From Dichetophora obliterata (lineage: Eukaryota; Arthropoda; Insecta; Diptera; Sciomyzidae), in assembly GCA_963920525.1 (NCBI GenBank), contig OY986438.1, positions 185,254,888-185,318,887 on the forward strand: a stretch of 64,000 bases of DNA, read 5' to 3'. Shown here piece by piece: positions 24,859 to 33,736 of the stretch. The notes under the pieces are model-generated. The model saw only the letters and a program-made list of their open reading frames with translations, had not been told where the DNA came from and did no database searches. The translations under genes were made by a program, and so were the position numbers. The stretch's first letter is position 1. Each line of letters opens with the position of its first letter.

Positions 24859-25374
24859 TATTTAGCCATTTGTCCTTGAAATAAACAAACACATGTAACC
24901 AAAATGTTAGTAATTTATAATAAATAATTAAAGCCTTTGCAATACCTGAATCTCAGGGCTCTTTAAGTTCCCTACCCAGAGAGTTAAAATTGATCCAAGG
25001 ACAAATTCCGCGATGTGATGGCGGCACGCAAACCATATCAGTTTCTTGTTGAAGTATTGATCAAACTTAACGCATGCGCCATTGTAACGTCCGGTATTTG
25101 CAGAAGTTTTATCCATTCCTAAGCCCTTAATAAAAGCGATTGTGGAATGGTATTACTTATTTTAACTGATACTCGAGGCATATTTAATCACAAAATTATG
25201 GCGCGCGAGTGTCTGTCTAACCCATTTGCTTTTCTACACCTCTTGCCTATGTACGAAACCTCGCCAAAGGAAATGAGAAGAGAACTCAACGAGTAAATCG
25301 GCAATTGTCAATTTGCCACAAAGCTTAACCCTCTAAAGTGTTATTAACAAACTTAAAAGAAAGTTTTTTTAGTT

Positions 25375-25828
25375 AGTTTTTAAAATTCGATTTTTGTTTG
25401 AAAAATCATAGAAAACCCTATGCAAAAATGTTAAAAATGGATAGTACTATTCAGGAAAAATATCAACTAGTTCATTTGCGCCAGTATGTGCTCTTGAAAA
25501 TTAGAATTTCAGCATGTTTTATTTACTTTTTTGAATTTGAGGTCCATTTTCTCAATTTCTGTTAAGCCCTTGTCAAAGCTATAATTAAAGATTATTTCGG
25601 AGTTAATTTTGAGTAAAAGTTTTTTTACGGAATTGAAAAATATTGAGCCTCTTAAAAGTTATGATTTTTTAAGTGAAAGTCTAAATTCAAAACTCCACAA
25701 AACAGACATGAAATCGAAATTTGCTCCGGCGACAGTTTTTTTTTCAAATCCAAAAAATTCGAAAAAATAGGTACTAAGCTCAGAAAAGTCCCTAAAATCG
25801 AAATTCTAGTGTGTTTTCGAAATCCTAC
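25375..25828 (-). repeat. Right terminal inverted repeat of element A
   Basis: Reverse complement of 17812-18310 with scattered substitutions and short indels. It ends outward around gaaaacacac, with weaker similarity on to about 25924. Confidence 0.75.
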
Positions 25829-26035
25829 TTTGCAAAATTAAATCGGAATACGAATATGATTTTTTTATTTGTAGAAAATTTTTAAAAACTGCCATAATGC
25901 TTGGTTTGCCAACGCACAGTGGCACATTGGAAGATATTTTTTTAAAAGGACTATAGAAATATGGATCCTCAAATATGAACCCACAAATTGATACAAATTA
26001 AAAACAAGCTTCCCATTTTTGTGTCTTTATAATAT

Positions 26036-27320
26036 TGGGGTTGGAATTAGTCTTAAAGGTTTTCTAAGAGATGGCATAACTATCAATAGATCGCATCGGG
26101 CACACCTGTGACTATATTCATTTCAAAGCACATTGTGTAAGCTTCATTTTTCAGTATGTGTCATTCCACTGAAGTGTAAACAACATATATTTTTTTCTCT
26201 GTGAACATGTCGACTTTCGTTCCAACAAAACGCAATTTGCGGGAAGGTTTACTTTTGTGCTTCCATTTGAAGAAAAAAGCGGTTGAAGCACAACGCACGC
26301 TTACTGAGGCTTACGGGGACTATGCTCCATCGATTTCTACTTGTGAGTACTGGTTCCGTCGGTTTAAAAGTGGTGATTTTGATACGGAAGACAAAGAGCG
26401 TCCGGGCCAGCCGAAAAAGTTTGAAGATGAGGAATTGGAGGCTTTGCTCGATGAAGACCCGTGTCAAACCCTTCAAGAATTGTCAGAATCATTGGGAGTC
26501 GACTTATCAATGGTCGGCAAACGCTTGAAGGCCATGGGAATGATTCAAAAGCAAGGAAATTGGGTGCCGTACCAGTTGAAGCCGAGAGACGTTGAACGGC
26601 GATTTTGCATGTGCGAACAACTGCTTCAACGGCATAAAAGGAAGAGTTTTTTGCATCGTATTGTCACTGGCGATGAAAAGTGGATCCATTACGATAATCC
26701 TAAGCGAAAAAAATCGTGGGGACCACCCGGCCATGGATTAACATCGAGGGCCAAGCTGAATATTCATGGCGCCAAGCTTATGCTGTGTATTTGGTGGGAT
26801 CAGAAGGGTGTCGTGTACTATGAGCTGCTAAAACCTAACGAAACCATCACTGGGGAACGCTACCAACAACAATTGATGCAATTGAGCCGAGCATTAAAGG
26901 TTAAACGGCCGAAATATGCCAAAAGACACGACAAAGTGGTTTTTCAACATGACAACGCACGGCCACATGTTGCAAGAACCGTCAAGGAAACGTTGGAGGC
27001 GCTGAATTGGGATGTGCTACCCCACCCGCCTTATAGCCCAGACATAGCCCCTTCCGACTACCACCTATTCAGATCGATGACGCATGGCTTGGCTGAGCAG
27101 CGCTTCACTTCTTACGAGGATACCAAAAAATGGGTCGATTCGTGGATTGCCTCAAAAGACGAATCGTTCTTCCGGCGCGGAATCCATATGCTGCCAGAAA
27201 TATTGGAAAATGTTGTAGCTAACGATGGATAATACTTTGAATAATATACATTGTACCGTTGTTTCTAAATAAATGCTCCAAAACCGAAAAAAAACCTGTA
27301 AAATTAATTCCAACACCCAA
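26036..27320 (+). mobile_element. Mauritiana-type mariner, copy 1 (1285 bp)
   Basis: Imperfect terminal repeats (TTGGGGTTGGAATTAGT at the left; the right end reads TTGGGTGTTGGAATTAAT inward) are flanked by TA (26034-26035, 27321-27322). Same length as the copy at 33737-35021 and nearly identical to it. Confidence 0.95.
26207..27232 (+). CDS. Mariner transposase, copy 1 (C-terminal stop)
   Basis: 341 residues, starting at ATG 26207 (MSTFVPTKRNL), two codons after an in-frame GTG; this start matches Mos1, which begins MSSFVPN. It has paired helix-turn-helix regions at about 10-110 (FHLKKKAVEAQRTL; WFRRFKSGDF), the linker WVPYQL, and DD34D acids in TGDEKW, QHDNARPH and APSDYHLF. It cuts and pastes its own element between TIRs at TA. 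Compared with copy 2, the ending LPERW is LPEIL and the CAA codon before YFE is TAA, so four C-terminal residues are lost. The catalytic core is intact. Activity is uncertain. Confidence 0.9.
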   Translation: MSTFVPTKRNLREGLLLCFHLKKKAVEAQRTLTEAYGDYAPSISTCEYWFRRFKSGDFDTEDKERPGQPKKFEDEELEALLDEDPCQTLQELSESLGVDLSMVGKRLKAMGMIQKQGNWVPYQLKPRDVERRFCMCEQLLQRHKRKSFLHRIVTGDEKWIHYDNPKRKKSWGPPGHGLTSRAKLNIHGAKLMLCIWWDQKGVVYYELLKPNETITGERYQQQLMQLSRALKVKRPKYAKRHDKVVFQHDNARPHVARTVKETLEALNWDVLPHPPYSPDIAPSDYHLFRSMTHGLAEQRFTSYEDTKKWVDSWIASKDESFFRRGIHMLPEILENVVANDG

Positions 27321-27322
27321 TA

Positions 27323-28049
27323 CTTGATTGCTAAACCTTAACAGGTTTTATAGCAAATTTTAAATTATAAAATAAGATATTTAATACAATTCAAAAATAT
27401 AAAGTATGATTTTGATTGAAATCATGTATTATTTACAAACTACAAAATTGCTTAAAGTATATAATTTTATTAAAGTATAAAAAATAAAAAATAAAAAGTT
27501 AAGTCAAAATCGATAATATCAGACAGCAAAGCAGGGTTGCGTTTTCAAGACAAACAAGGTCAAGTTAGCAACAATTATTGTATACGGCAGAGTCGTGTGA
27601 CAAACAAGGTCTCATACCCAATAAAACACCACTCCAATAGGTATATATATATAATATATATCGTTCTGTCTTCCTGAAGCCGGTGAGATCCTGGCTTGAC
27701 AGGGTGTTTACTCGACAAACTAGGTCAACTTCACCAAACCAATTTTCATAAAATAAAGACCAGTTGCTAATGCAGGCATCAAGACAAACTAGGTCTTATC
27801 GGCCACTCATATTAATACAATATATTACAAATCGATCTAACGTAGTGTTTCAAGAGGTAAAAAGACACCAAGATACTACGGTACCGTCGACAAATGTAGT
27901 CACAATCATCATGAAGATATGAGGCAATTGAAGATCCCAGGTTTAGGTCCATTCAGATTATTTAGATGTTTATACACCAAAATTTTCCATTTTACGCTTA
28001 GGTCCATTTATCCATTTAGATTGTTATATTAATGATAATGTGTTTACAA
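27323..28049. repeat. Unassigned stretch with four gacaaac-aggtc words
   Basis: The 12-mer GACAAACWAGGTC appears near 27550, 27598, 27712 and 27781, once per 50-115 bp, in a region with no gene. It may be the 3' UTR or flank of the LINE fragment that follows. A (ta)n run sits near 27645-27662. Confidence 0.4.
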
Positions 28050-29835
28050 ATCTCTAGATGCATCAGATATATGTTTGAAAAAACTTTACATAATCAACGT
28101 CGGTACTGCAGGTAATCTATAATTTTATGTTTGATTGAGTCCATGAATTCACTTGAGGATATAACATCAGATACAAAATTAAAATCACCGCAAGCGCTTC
28201 TAAGAGGTTCATTTTGCAAATAATTAGTTCTACAAAAGTTCATGTGGAGTAACTAAAAAGATCTTCTAGGACGAAGTGGAATATTAAAATATATTTTACT
28301 CAATAAATATGGACTGTTGACATAACCATGTAAAAGTTTTATAATCCAACAAGCATTTATCATAATACTCCGATTTTTTAAAGAAGGAAGATTTAAGAGT
28401 TGTAGCCGATATTCATAAGATGGTAAGTGAAAATCAGTATTACAATAAAGATAGCTTAAGCAAAACAAAAGAATTGTTTCTGCACTGATTCAATGTCGCC
28501 TATGTAACAACTGTATCGTGGGCACCAAACAACTGAAGCGTATTCTAAGATAGGCCGCACTGGGGAAGTGAATAAGGTTTTCGTTATGAATAAATCATTA
28601 AACTCTTTTGCCCAACGTTTAATAAATCCTAAAGTACTATTTGCTCTATTTATTATTTTATTTACATGAATATTAAAGCGTAGTTAAGGATCCATTGTAA
28701 CTCCAAGATCATTGAAAATATCCAAGGACTCCAATGGATAACCACAAATTTTGAAGGTAAATTTAATTGGTGGTTTGCGCGAGAAAGACATATGCTTGCA
28801 TTTCTTCATGTTGAGGTTCATACGGTTCGTTTTGCACCAGTTATGAAGATGATCAATGTCGGCTTGCAAAAATACAGCGTCATTATCATTTTTAAAAGAA
28901 AGGAAGAGTTTGACGTCGTCAGCAAACATTAAGATGCTTAATGTTTGCTGACGTTTCTGTTTCTACATTAAAAAGTAGAAACAGAAGAGGCCCAAGATGA
29001 CTTCCTTGAGGTAATCCTGAAGTAACAGGAAACTCGTGTGATTTCTTGAGCTTAAAAAGAACAGATTGTGTTCTATTGCTTGAGTAAGATTCAATTCACT
29101 TTACCAACGGTATAGGAAATCCAACAAGATGTAATTTTAAGATCAATATTTTGTGATTTACAACGTCAAAAGCTTTGCTAAGATCCGTGTAAATAACATC
29201 AGTCTGCATGCCTTTTCCAAAGTTTTCTATAGTTTTTGATGTAAATTCGAGAAGGTTAGTAACAGTGGATTTTCCAGAAAGAAATCCATGTTGGAAAGGA
29301 GACATTAAAGATTTAACGCTATGCGATAGTCGTGATGTAACAATTGCCTCTAAAAGTTTAGGCAAAGCGCTTAATTTTGCGATGCCACGGTAGTTATCAA
29401 TTAAAGACCTATTTTCGGATTTATGCAGCGGAATGATAAATGAATGCTTCCAGGCTGCAGGAAAATAGCAGGATTTTAATGATGAAGTAAATAGTAAAGA
29501 GATTGGATTTACTAATTCTTCACAGCAGTATTTTAATATACATGAAGGTATGTTATCAGGACCACTTTTATATGATGTTTTAATATTTTTTAAAAATGAT
29601 AAGACTGTGTTTGTGTCAATTATTGGGAAATAAATATCCCCAGATTGAATATTAAAAGAAAAACTTAAATAATCATAGGACGATGATGAATAAGTCGTCT
29701 TGAAAAAGTTAACAAAAAGACTGCTATCCTTCTTTTATACTTCATAAAAGAAGGATAGGAATCAATCTTACGTTTTGTGTAAACAAAGTTCCAGAAGGAT
29801 TCAGCATCAGATTTGATGTTTAATTTTACTTTTGT
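28050..29835 (-). pseudogene. LINE G: Jockey/CR1-like ORF2 fragment
   Basis: On the minus strand from 29835: SDAESFWNFVYTKRK; then one frame from about 29700 to 29096 with SGPDNIPSCILKYC, IPLHKSENRSLIDNYRGI, FQHGFLSGKSTVTN and YTDLSKAFDVVNHK; then SGLPQGSHLGPLLFLLF; then MFADDVKLF (28929 downward); and a C-terminal part ending near 28107 (ANEPLRSACGDFNF). These are the reverse transcriptase and C-terminal domain of a non-LTR element. The loop between GPLLFLLF and FADD is replaced by two back-to-back quasi-palindromes (28920-28976). A third quasi-palindrome is at 29728-29758. The 5' part is missing; stops and frame changes make it inactive. Confidence 0.75.
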
Positions 29836-30618
29836 TAAGTAGATATTGACTTAACCTTGTTCGTTAAATGCAATTTCTAATAACTTTTATTTCCGTGATT
29901 TCAAACATATTAACTATGAGTTCCTGTACCTCGATGAATCAATGTTATCTTTCAATGAATGCTGGCTTCACCATAATATAAACGATAAGCTTAGGTCTCT
30001 TTTAGCACCGATAAACATGTACCGCTACGTATGACAACCGTGAAAAATGTGTCTTGTCCTTGGTTTTTAATACCCAATACGTGTCTAATAGTATTAAAAA
30101 AAATAGAAACAAACTACAGAAAATATGGAAAATCAGACCATCTCCTGAAAACTGGGAATCTTTTCGATTGGCTAGAAATGAAGCTGTTCTTTTAGTAAGA
30201 CAGGCCAAAACACGTTTTTTTTTCTGAGAAACTAGATTTATCCCTTAATTCCTAAACGTTGTGGAACAACATAAAAAGACTTGGGTTGTGTAAAAAAAAT
30301 TGTACTGAATGCAATGCAGATCCTGAGCTTCTAAATATTTTTTTTGTTGACATTTTTCTACCTCTAACACCGTGTTACACACATTCTGTCCTATGAACCA
30401 AATTTACTTTTTCGGAAAGGGGATAAAAAATAAAAATACACGTGTATCGGCGATTTTCATGTACACGTCCGAATTTTTTTTTTTATTAAGTTTGAAGTAT
30501 ATATATTTTTTTAATGGTTATCGTTTTTTTAAGGTTTCAGTTCGTTAAGAAAACAATTTTTTTTATTACTTTTGTTTTATAAAAATAAAGAATTGTTACA
30601 TTAAAAATTTTAATGTTT

Positions 30619-32680
30619 TTAAAGAAATTTAGGCCTTTTATTTTTGCGGTTGTAAGCATTTGCTTCAGTATCGCGACAGTATTCGCCAAGCATATGCGTA
30701 ATGTCTTTTCCTTTAAAGCGCTTTTCAATAGCCGCAATGTCCTGATGGAACCTTTCGCCATGCTCATCGCTACAAGCTCTTAAATCATCAGGGAAAAAAT
30801 CTAAATGATTGTGAAGAAAATGGATCTTTAGCGACATTGAAATGCCCATTTCGCCATATGCCGAAATCATTTCTGCGACAATATTTTTATAATTGGCAGC
30901 TCCTTTGTTGCCAAGAAACTGCTCAATAACGGCAACTGTACCTTTCCATGCACGTTGTTCCATAGCATTTAATTTTGATGAAAATTTAGAACTTGCAATC
31001 ATTTGTTTTATCTGCGGACCATTGAAAACACCTTAAATCAAAAAAATTATTAAAAAACATAAAGTTACTGAATGAATTCTTAAAAAAAATACCTGCATGT
31101 TTGCGCCGCTCAATTTCGGGAAAATGTTGCGCAAAGTTGCAATGGCCTCGCCATCACGATCCAGTTTTTTAACAAAATTTGATACGAGACCGAGCTTAAT
31201 GTTTAATGGAGGCAAAATGATTTGAGACGGCTGCACCAATGGTAGATTCTCTATACTTTCTACGCCTTCTTTGTAGCATGTTCGCGGCTTCCACTTAAAT
31301 TCAGTGTAATGCTCATCTCTTTTTCGACCTTCCCATGTACACAAAAAGCACTGGTGGGTTGGAAATCCACGCTTAACACCCATGAGTAAACCGACCACTT
31401 TCAGATCGCAGCATATTTTCCAATTATGCTCTTTGTACTTTATCAACTGTAATATTAATTCCATGCCTTCGTATGTTTCCTTGAGGTTTGTGGCATATGC
31501 GATCGGGACAGATGGATGTGTGATGCCGATATGAAGCAGCATGACTTTAAGGCTGTTGACCGATGCATCGATGAAAAGTCGCCACTCCTCTGAAATATGT
31601 GGGTAACCGATTTTTGCAAACAGCGAATCAATGTCACAACAATAAGCGAAGTTTTTTTCCCGATCTTCGTGCAATCTAAAAAATTGGTCATATGGAATAG
31701 TGCTACCTCGATCACGAGCGGCTGTTATTTTAAAATCAGCCGCCACTATATTCCACTGCTTAAAGCGTGATGCAAAGAGTTCTGCTGTTCTTCTTGACAA
31801 ATTTCCGTCTCGTACGAGGTCATTGAAGTCGGCTTGCGTTATAAAATGCGGCATTGCAGTCCCAATGTCACTGGGTGTTGCCACAAATTCCGATACTTGT
31901 GGACTCTCGCATTCGATGGAAGAAAAGTTGACATTGGCGTCGGAAGCGGGGGGGCAAGGTGGGCAGTTGCCCCCCCACTTTTTTAGCTAGATAAACAATT
32001 TAAAAGGAAAAGTTATTCAAAATATCAGTTTTTTTACAACGATAATATTTTTGTATTATATATTTTCCTCTTCTTTCTCTCTTCTTCATGTTTCATGTGA
32101 AGAAATTTTGGTGAACTTTTTTTGCACCACCATTTGTACTGCCCCCCCATTTGTACTGCCCCCCCAGATGAAATTCGCTTCCGACGCGATTGAAAGTTGA
32201 TAGCAGTTTTGGTACAACTGTTGATTATGCATCGCTTATTTCGGGAACATTATCAAAAATCTCCACTGAAGCCGCTACACGGTCTTCTGGTGAGTATAGA
32301 ACTGCTGGAATTACCGATTCTACATTAGCGTAGCGAATTTTGTTGCGGTGAATGTATTGGTACCCTTTTGTTTGAGCAAAAGTTACACAAAAGTAGCACA
32401 ATTCATTGCAGTGCTCCGTGCGTGGTAGCCAAATTGTTGGTACAGCGTACTTTATTGTTGACCTTCTTGCACAAATTGTAAACTTGCACAAATTTCTGTA
32501 GCAATAGTCGCACACGACTTCCGGAGTATACCACAAGTAAGGAACATAAGCAGTCTTAAATATTTTCTGAAACGAATTCACCACTGTTTTAGTAATATTT
32601 TTGAAATTTTTACTTGGTGCGAATAAGCCACAAACATAACAAAAGTTATTTCGCGTCGGACACTGCATTTTTTTCAGCAC
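30619..32680 (-). pseudogene. Element E transposase-like protein (HGERFHQD family)
   Basis: Minus-strand pieces: 32680-32225 has three CxxC pairs (CYVC, CDYC, CYFC), a likely zinc-binding N-terminus. After a stop and the MITE, about 31950-31093 has YISEEWRLFIDASVNSLK-type and GITHPSVPIAYA motifs, CCDLKVVGLLMG with CFLC 19 residues after the Asp, and LPPLNIKLGLVSNFVKKLD. Then 31002-30619 has EQRAWKGTV, FLGNKGAANY, SLKIHFLHNHLDFFP and SDEHGERFHQDI. A short intron may lie at about 31024-31092 (cag/gtattt ... tttaag/gt), though its phase does not fit perfectly. The order D, DLK with CxxC, E/H looks like a DDE enzyme. The family is widespread and, as far as I know, unnamed. A stop after EISDA, the MITE and the phase problem argue that this copy is broken. 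Confidence 0.7.
31937..32190. mobile_element. MITE with G/C-tract ends inside element E gene
   Basis: Termini GCGTCGGAAGCG and its complement, followed inward by G or C runs. ATTG lies on both sides (31933-31936; 32191-32194 after an extra G), a probable 4-bp duplication. Repeated ttgtactgccccccc words sit near the right end. It interrupts the element E reading frame. Confidence 0.65.
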
Positions 32681-32727
32681 AACAGAACTTAAAACAATAT
32701 TGCAATTCCTTATTTCATCTGTCTTAA

Positions 32728-32866
32728 GGGGCCCTCAAACAATACTACATGTCCATCCGACCTGCCAAGTCATCACACATGTAGTATCGTTCGTGTGCAA
32801 GAAATCAAGGCGGATGGACATGTCCGATGGAAGTTGGATGGACATGTAGTATCGTTTGAGGGCCCC
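32728..32866. mobile_element. ~139-bp palindromic MITE in element E 5' region
   Basis: GGGGCCCTCAAAC and its complement bound a near-palindrome containing three copies of the word ACATGTAGTATYGTT or its complement (near 32743, 32778 and 32841). Target duplication is unclear (TAA against TAG). Confidence 0.6.
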
Positions 32867-33281
32867 TAGACCAGTTGTAAGTGTTGTAAAAGTCAAAAAC
32901 TGTTTAGTGTTAGAAGGTTACTATGGATTAACTACAACTATATCGAGTAGGATGGGTCAAAAAACATTTTTTTTTCCTAACGCTTTAGTAGTTTAAAAAT
33001 TTGGAGTCCTTTCAAGTTATGCTAAGAAAAGTGAAAAAAATATTTTTTTTTTCAAAAATAATAAAAATTGGGGAAAATCTGAGAATTGATAAAAATTATT
33101 TTTAAAAAATTTGACGTTTCTTAATTATTTTAATTATTTTAATTATTTTTAAAAATTTGACATTTCCACGAGTCTGTCTGCAAAAAATCAGCTCGATTAG
33201 ATCACTGAAAAAGGGTTAAAAATCGGTCCAAAGGCTTCCACACAGGCCACTACGAGCTTTATAATTCAAACTTTAAAAAAA
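32867..33281. other. Element E 5' non-coding part
   Basis: Sequence between the nested MITE and the right terminal repeat. It would hold the promoter and 5' UTR of the element E gene. No motif could be singled out; repeated taattattttaattattttaa words occur near 33121-33150. Confidence 0.35.
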
Positions 33282-33736
33282 AAAATTCTGACGTGTACAT
33301 GAAAATCGACGATACACGTGTATTTTTATTATTTTCCCCTCTTTCCGAATATGTGCATTTGGTTCATAGGACACAAAAAAATTAATTTTTTGTAACACCG
33401 TGTAATGATACCTCTACGCTGTACCACAGTCCTTAAAGTTTGAAACGGTTAGTGAAATTGATGTTGGAAACTGTGTTATGCAGATAAAATTAAATGCAGT
33501 TGCATAAGATGGCATTCCCATCAAATTCTTTAAACTTTTACTAGCTCACATAATAACTTCTCTTACGCATATTATAAATCATTGCTTTATAACAGTGGTC
33601 CCCAAACACATACTACTATAGTTTTTGGATTTTGTGCTTATGTTAGTAGCTCTCTCACTCTACTGACACAAATTGTTGTGCAGGTATTAATCAAGAATTG
33701 TATTACTCTAATAAAACTATTTTTAGTATTTCATTA

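Larger units (their letters stand above)
21191..24899 (-). mobile_element. LINE C: 5'-truncated Jockey/CR1-like element
   Basis: A non-LTR retrotransposon on the minus strand. It is truncated inside the endonuclease domain and ends in an aataaataaataat tail near 21195. A likely target duplication is CAAAATRTT (21181-21190 and 24900-24909). It interrupts the element A gene. Its 3' UTR contains the DD41D mariner D (21339-22256). Confidence 0.75.
18390..25125 (-). pseudogene. Element A protein remnant (uncharacterised, interrupted)
   Basis: Read on the minus strand, three blocks belong to one protein. 25116-24928 contains DKTSANTG, GAC and CRHHIAE. 21116-20948 contains RSDCEELLNLAL and APG..SRSRW..KAVYALK. 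19013-18390 contains YRKEENVVDI, a hydrophobic stretch CLFIVFVYIPYWY, FDERIS and later VINDPAKRALRRI. From memory of arthropod and cnidarian genomes, such blocks co-occur in long uncharacterised proteins (CRHHI.E; PGAxxxARWM; ND.AxR). Element B sits inside the codon after ALKM; removing it and one TACA restores the reading frame. LINE C sits between the first and second blocks. Stops and frame changes make it a pseudogene. Function is unknown; a transposase role is inferred from the flanking inverted repeats. Confidence 0.6.
17780..25924 (-). mobile_element. Element A: ~8-kb inverted-repeat transposon (composite)
   Basis: Long inverted repeats, roughly 17812-18310 and 25375-25828, enclose a broken minus-strand gene (see 18390-25125). 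Weaker matches extend to CCACTGT (about 17779) and ACAGTGG (about 25924), taken as the likely ends. No target duplication was found. Two insertions split it, element B (19018-20943) and LINE C (21191-24899), so the original element was about 2.5 kb. The long terminal repeats and internal gene suggest a DNA transposon of an undescribed or little-known family. Confidence 0.6.
30367..33408 (-). mobile_element. Element E: 3.0-kb DNA transposon, 8-bp duplication
   Basis: TACCTCTA is duplicated at 30359-30366 and 33409-33416. Removing one copy with the element rejoins the host LINE frame (FFYLYAVPQ). Subterminal inverted repeats are about 110 bp: tcctatgaaccaaat, aaaatacacgtgtatcg and ttttcatgtacacgtc blocks in both. 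The outermost bases are imperfect: ACACCGTGTTACA at the left, TCATTACACGGTGTTACA at the right. It carries one minus-strand gene and two nested MITEs (31937-32190, 32728-32866). Confidence 0.85.
29840..33735 (+). pseudogene. LINE F fragment split by element E
   Basis: Plus-strand pieces at 29840-30366 and 33409-33600 join when element E (30367-33408) and one copy of its 8-bp duplication are removed. The first piece has YEFLYLDESMLSFNECWLHH, LQKIWKIRPSPENWESFRLA and TLWNNIKRLG, the linker between endonuclease and reverse transcriptase. The second has YAVPQSLKFETVSEIDV and DGIPIKFFKLLL, the start of the RT domain. It is truncated after INHCF; the remaining stretch to 33735 has no clear coding. 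Frameshifts (poly-T near 30340) and stops are present. Confidence 0.65.

Noticed and set aside
17780..25924. An 8-bp or 4-bp target duplication for element A
   Set aside because: Several alignments of the flanks were tried by eye and none gave a convincing direct repeat, so the outer borders are left approximate.
26249..26734. Antisense and out-of-frame open frames in the mariners (also 34321-34806)
   Set aside because: They are shadows of the transposase gene, identical in both copies only because the elements are identical.
28050..33735. LINE F (+) and LINE G (-) as one element with a twin-priming 5' inversion
   Set aside because: Their coding content overlaps in the linker region and the motifs differ (TLWNNIKRLG against SFWNFVYTKRK), so they are two different families.
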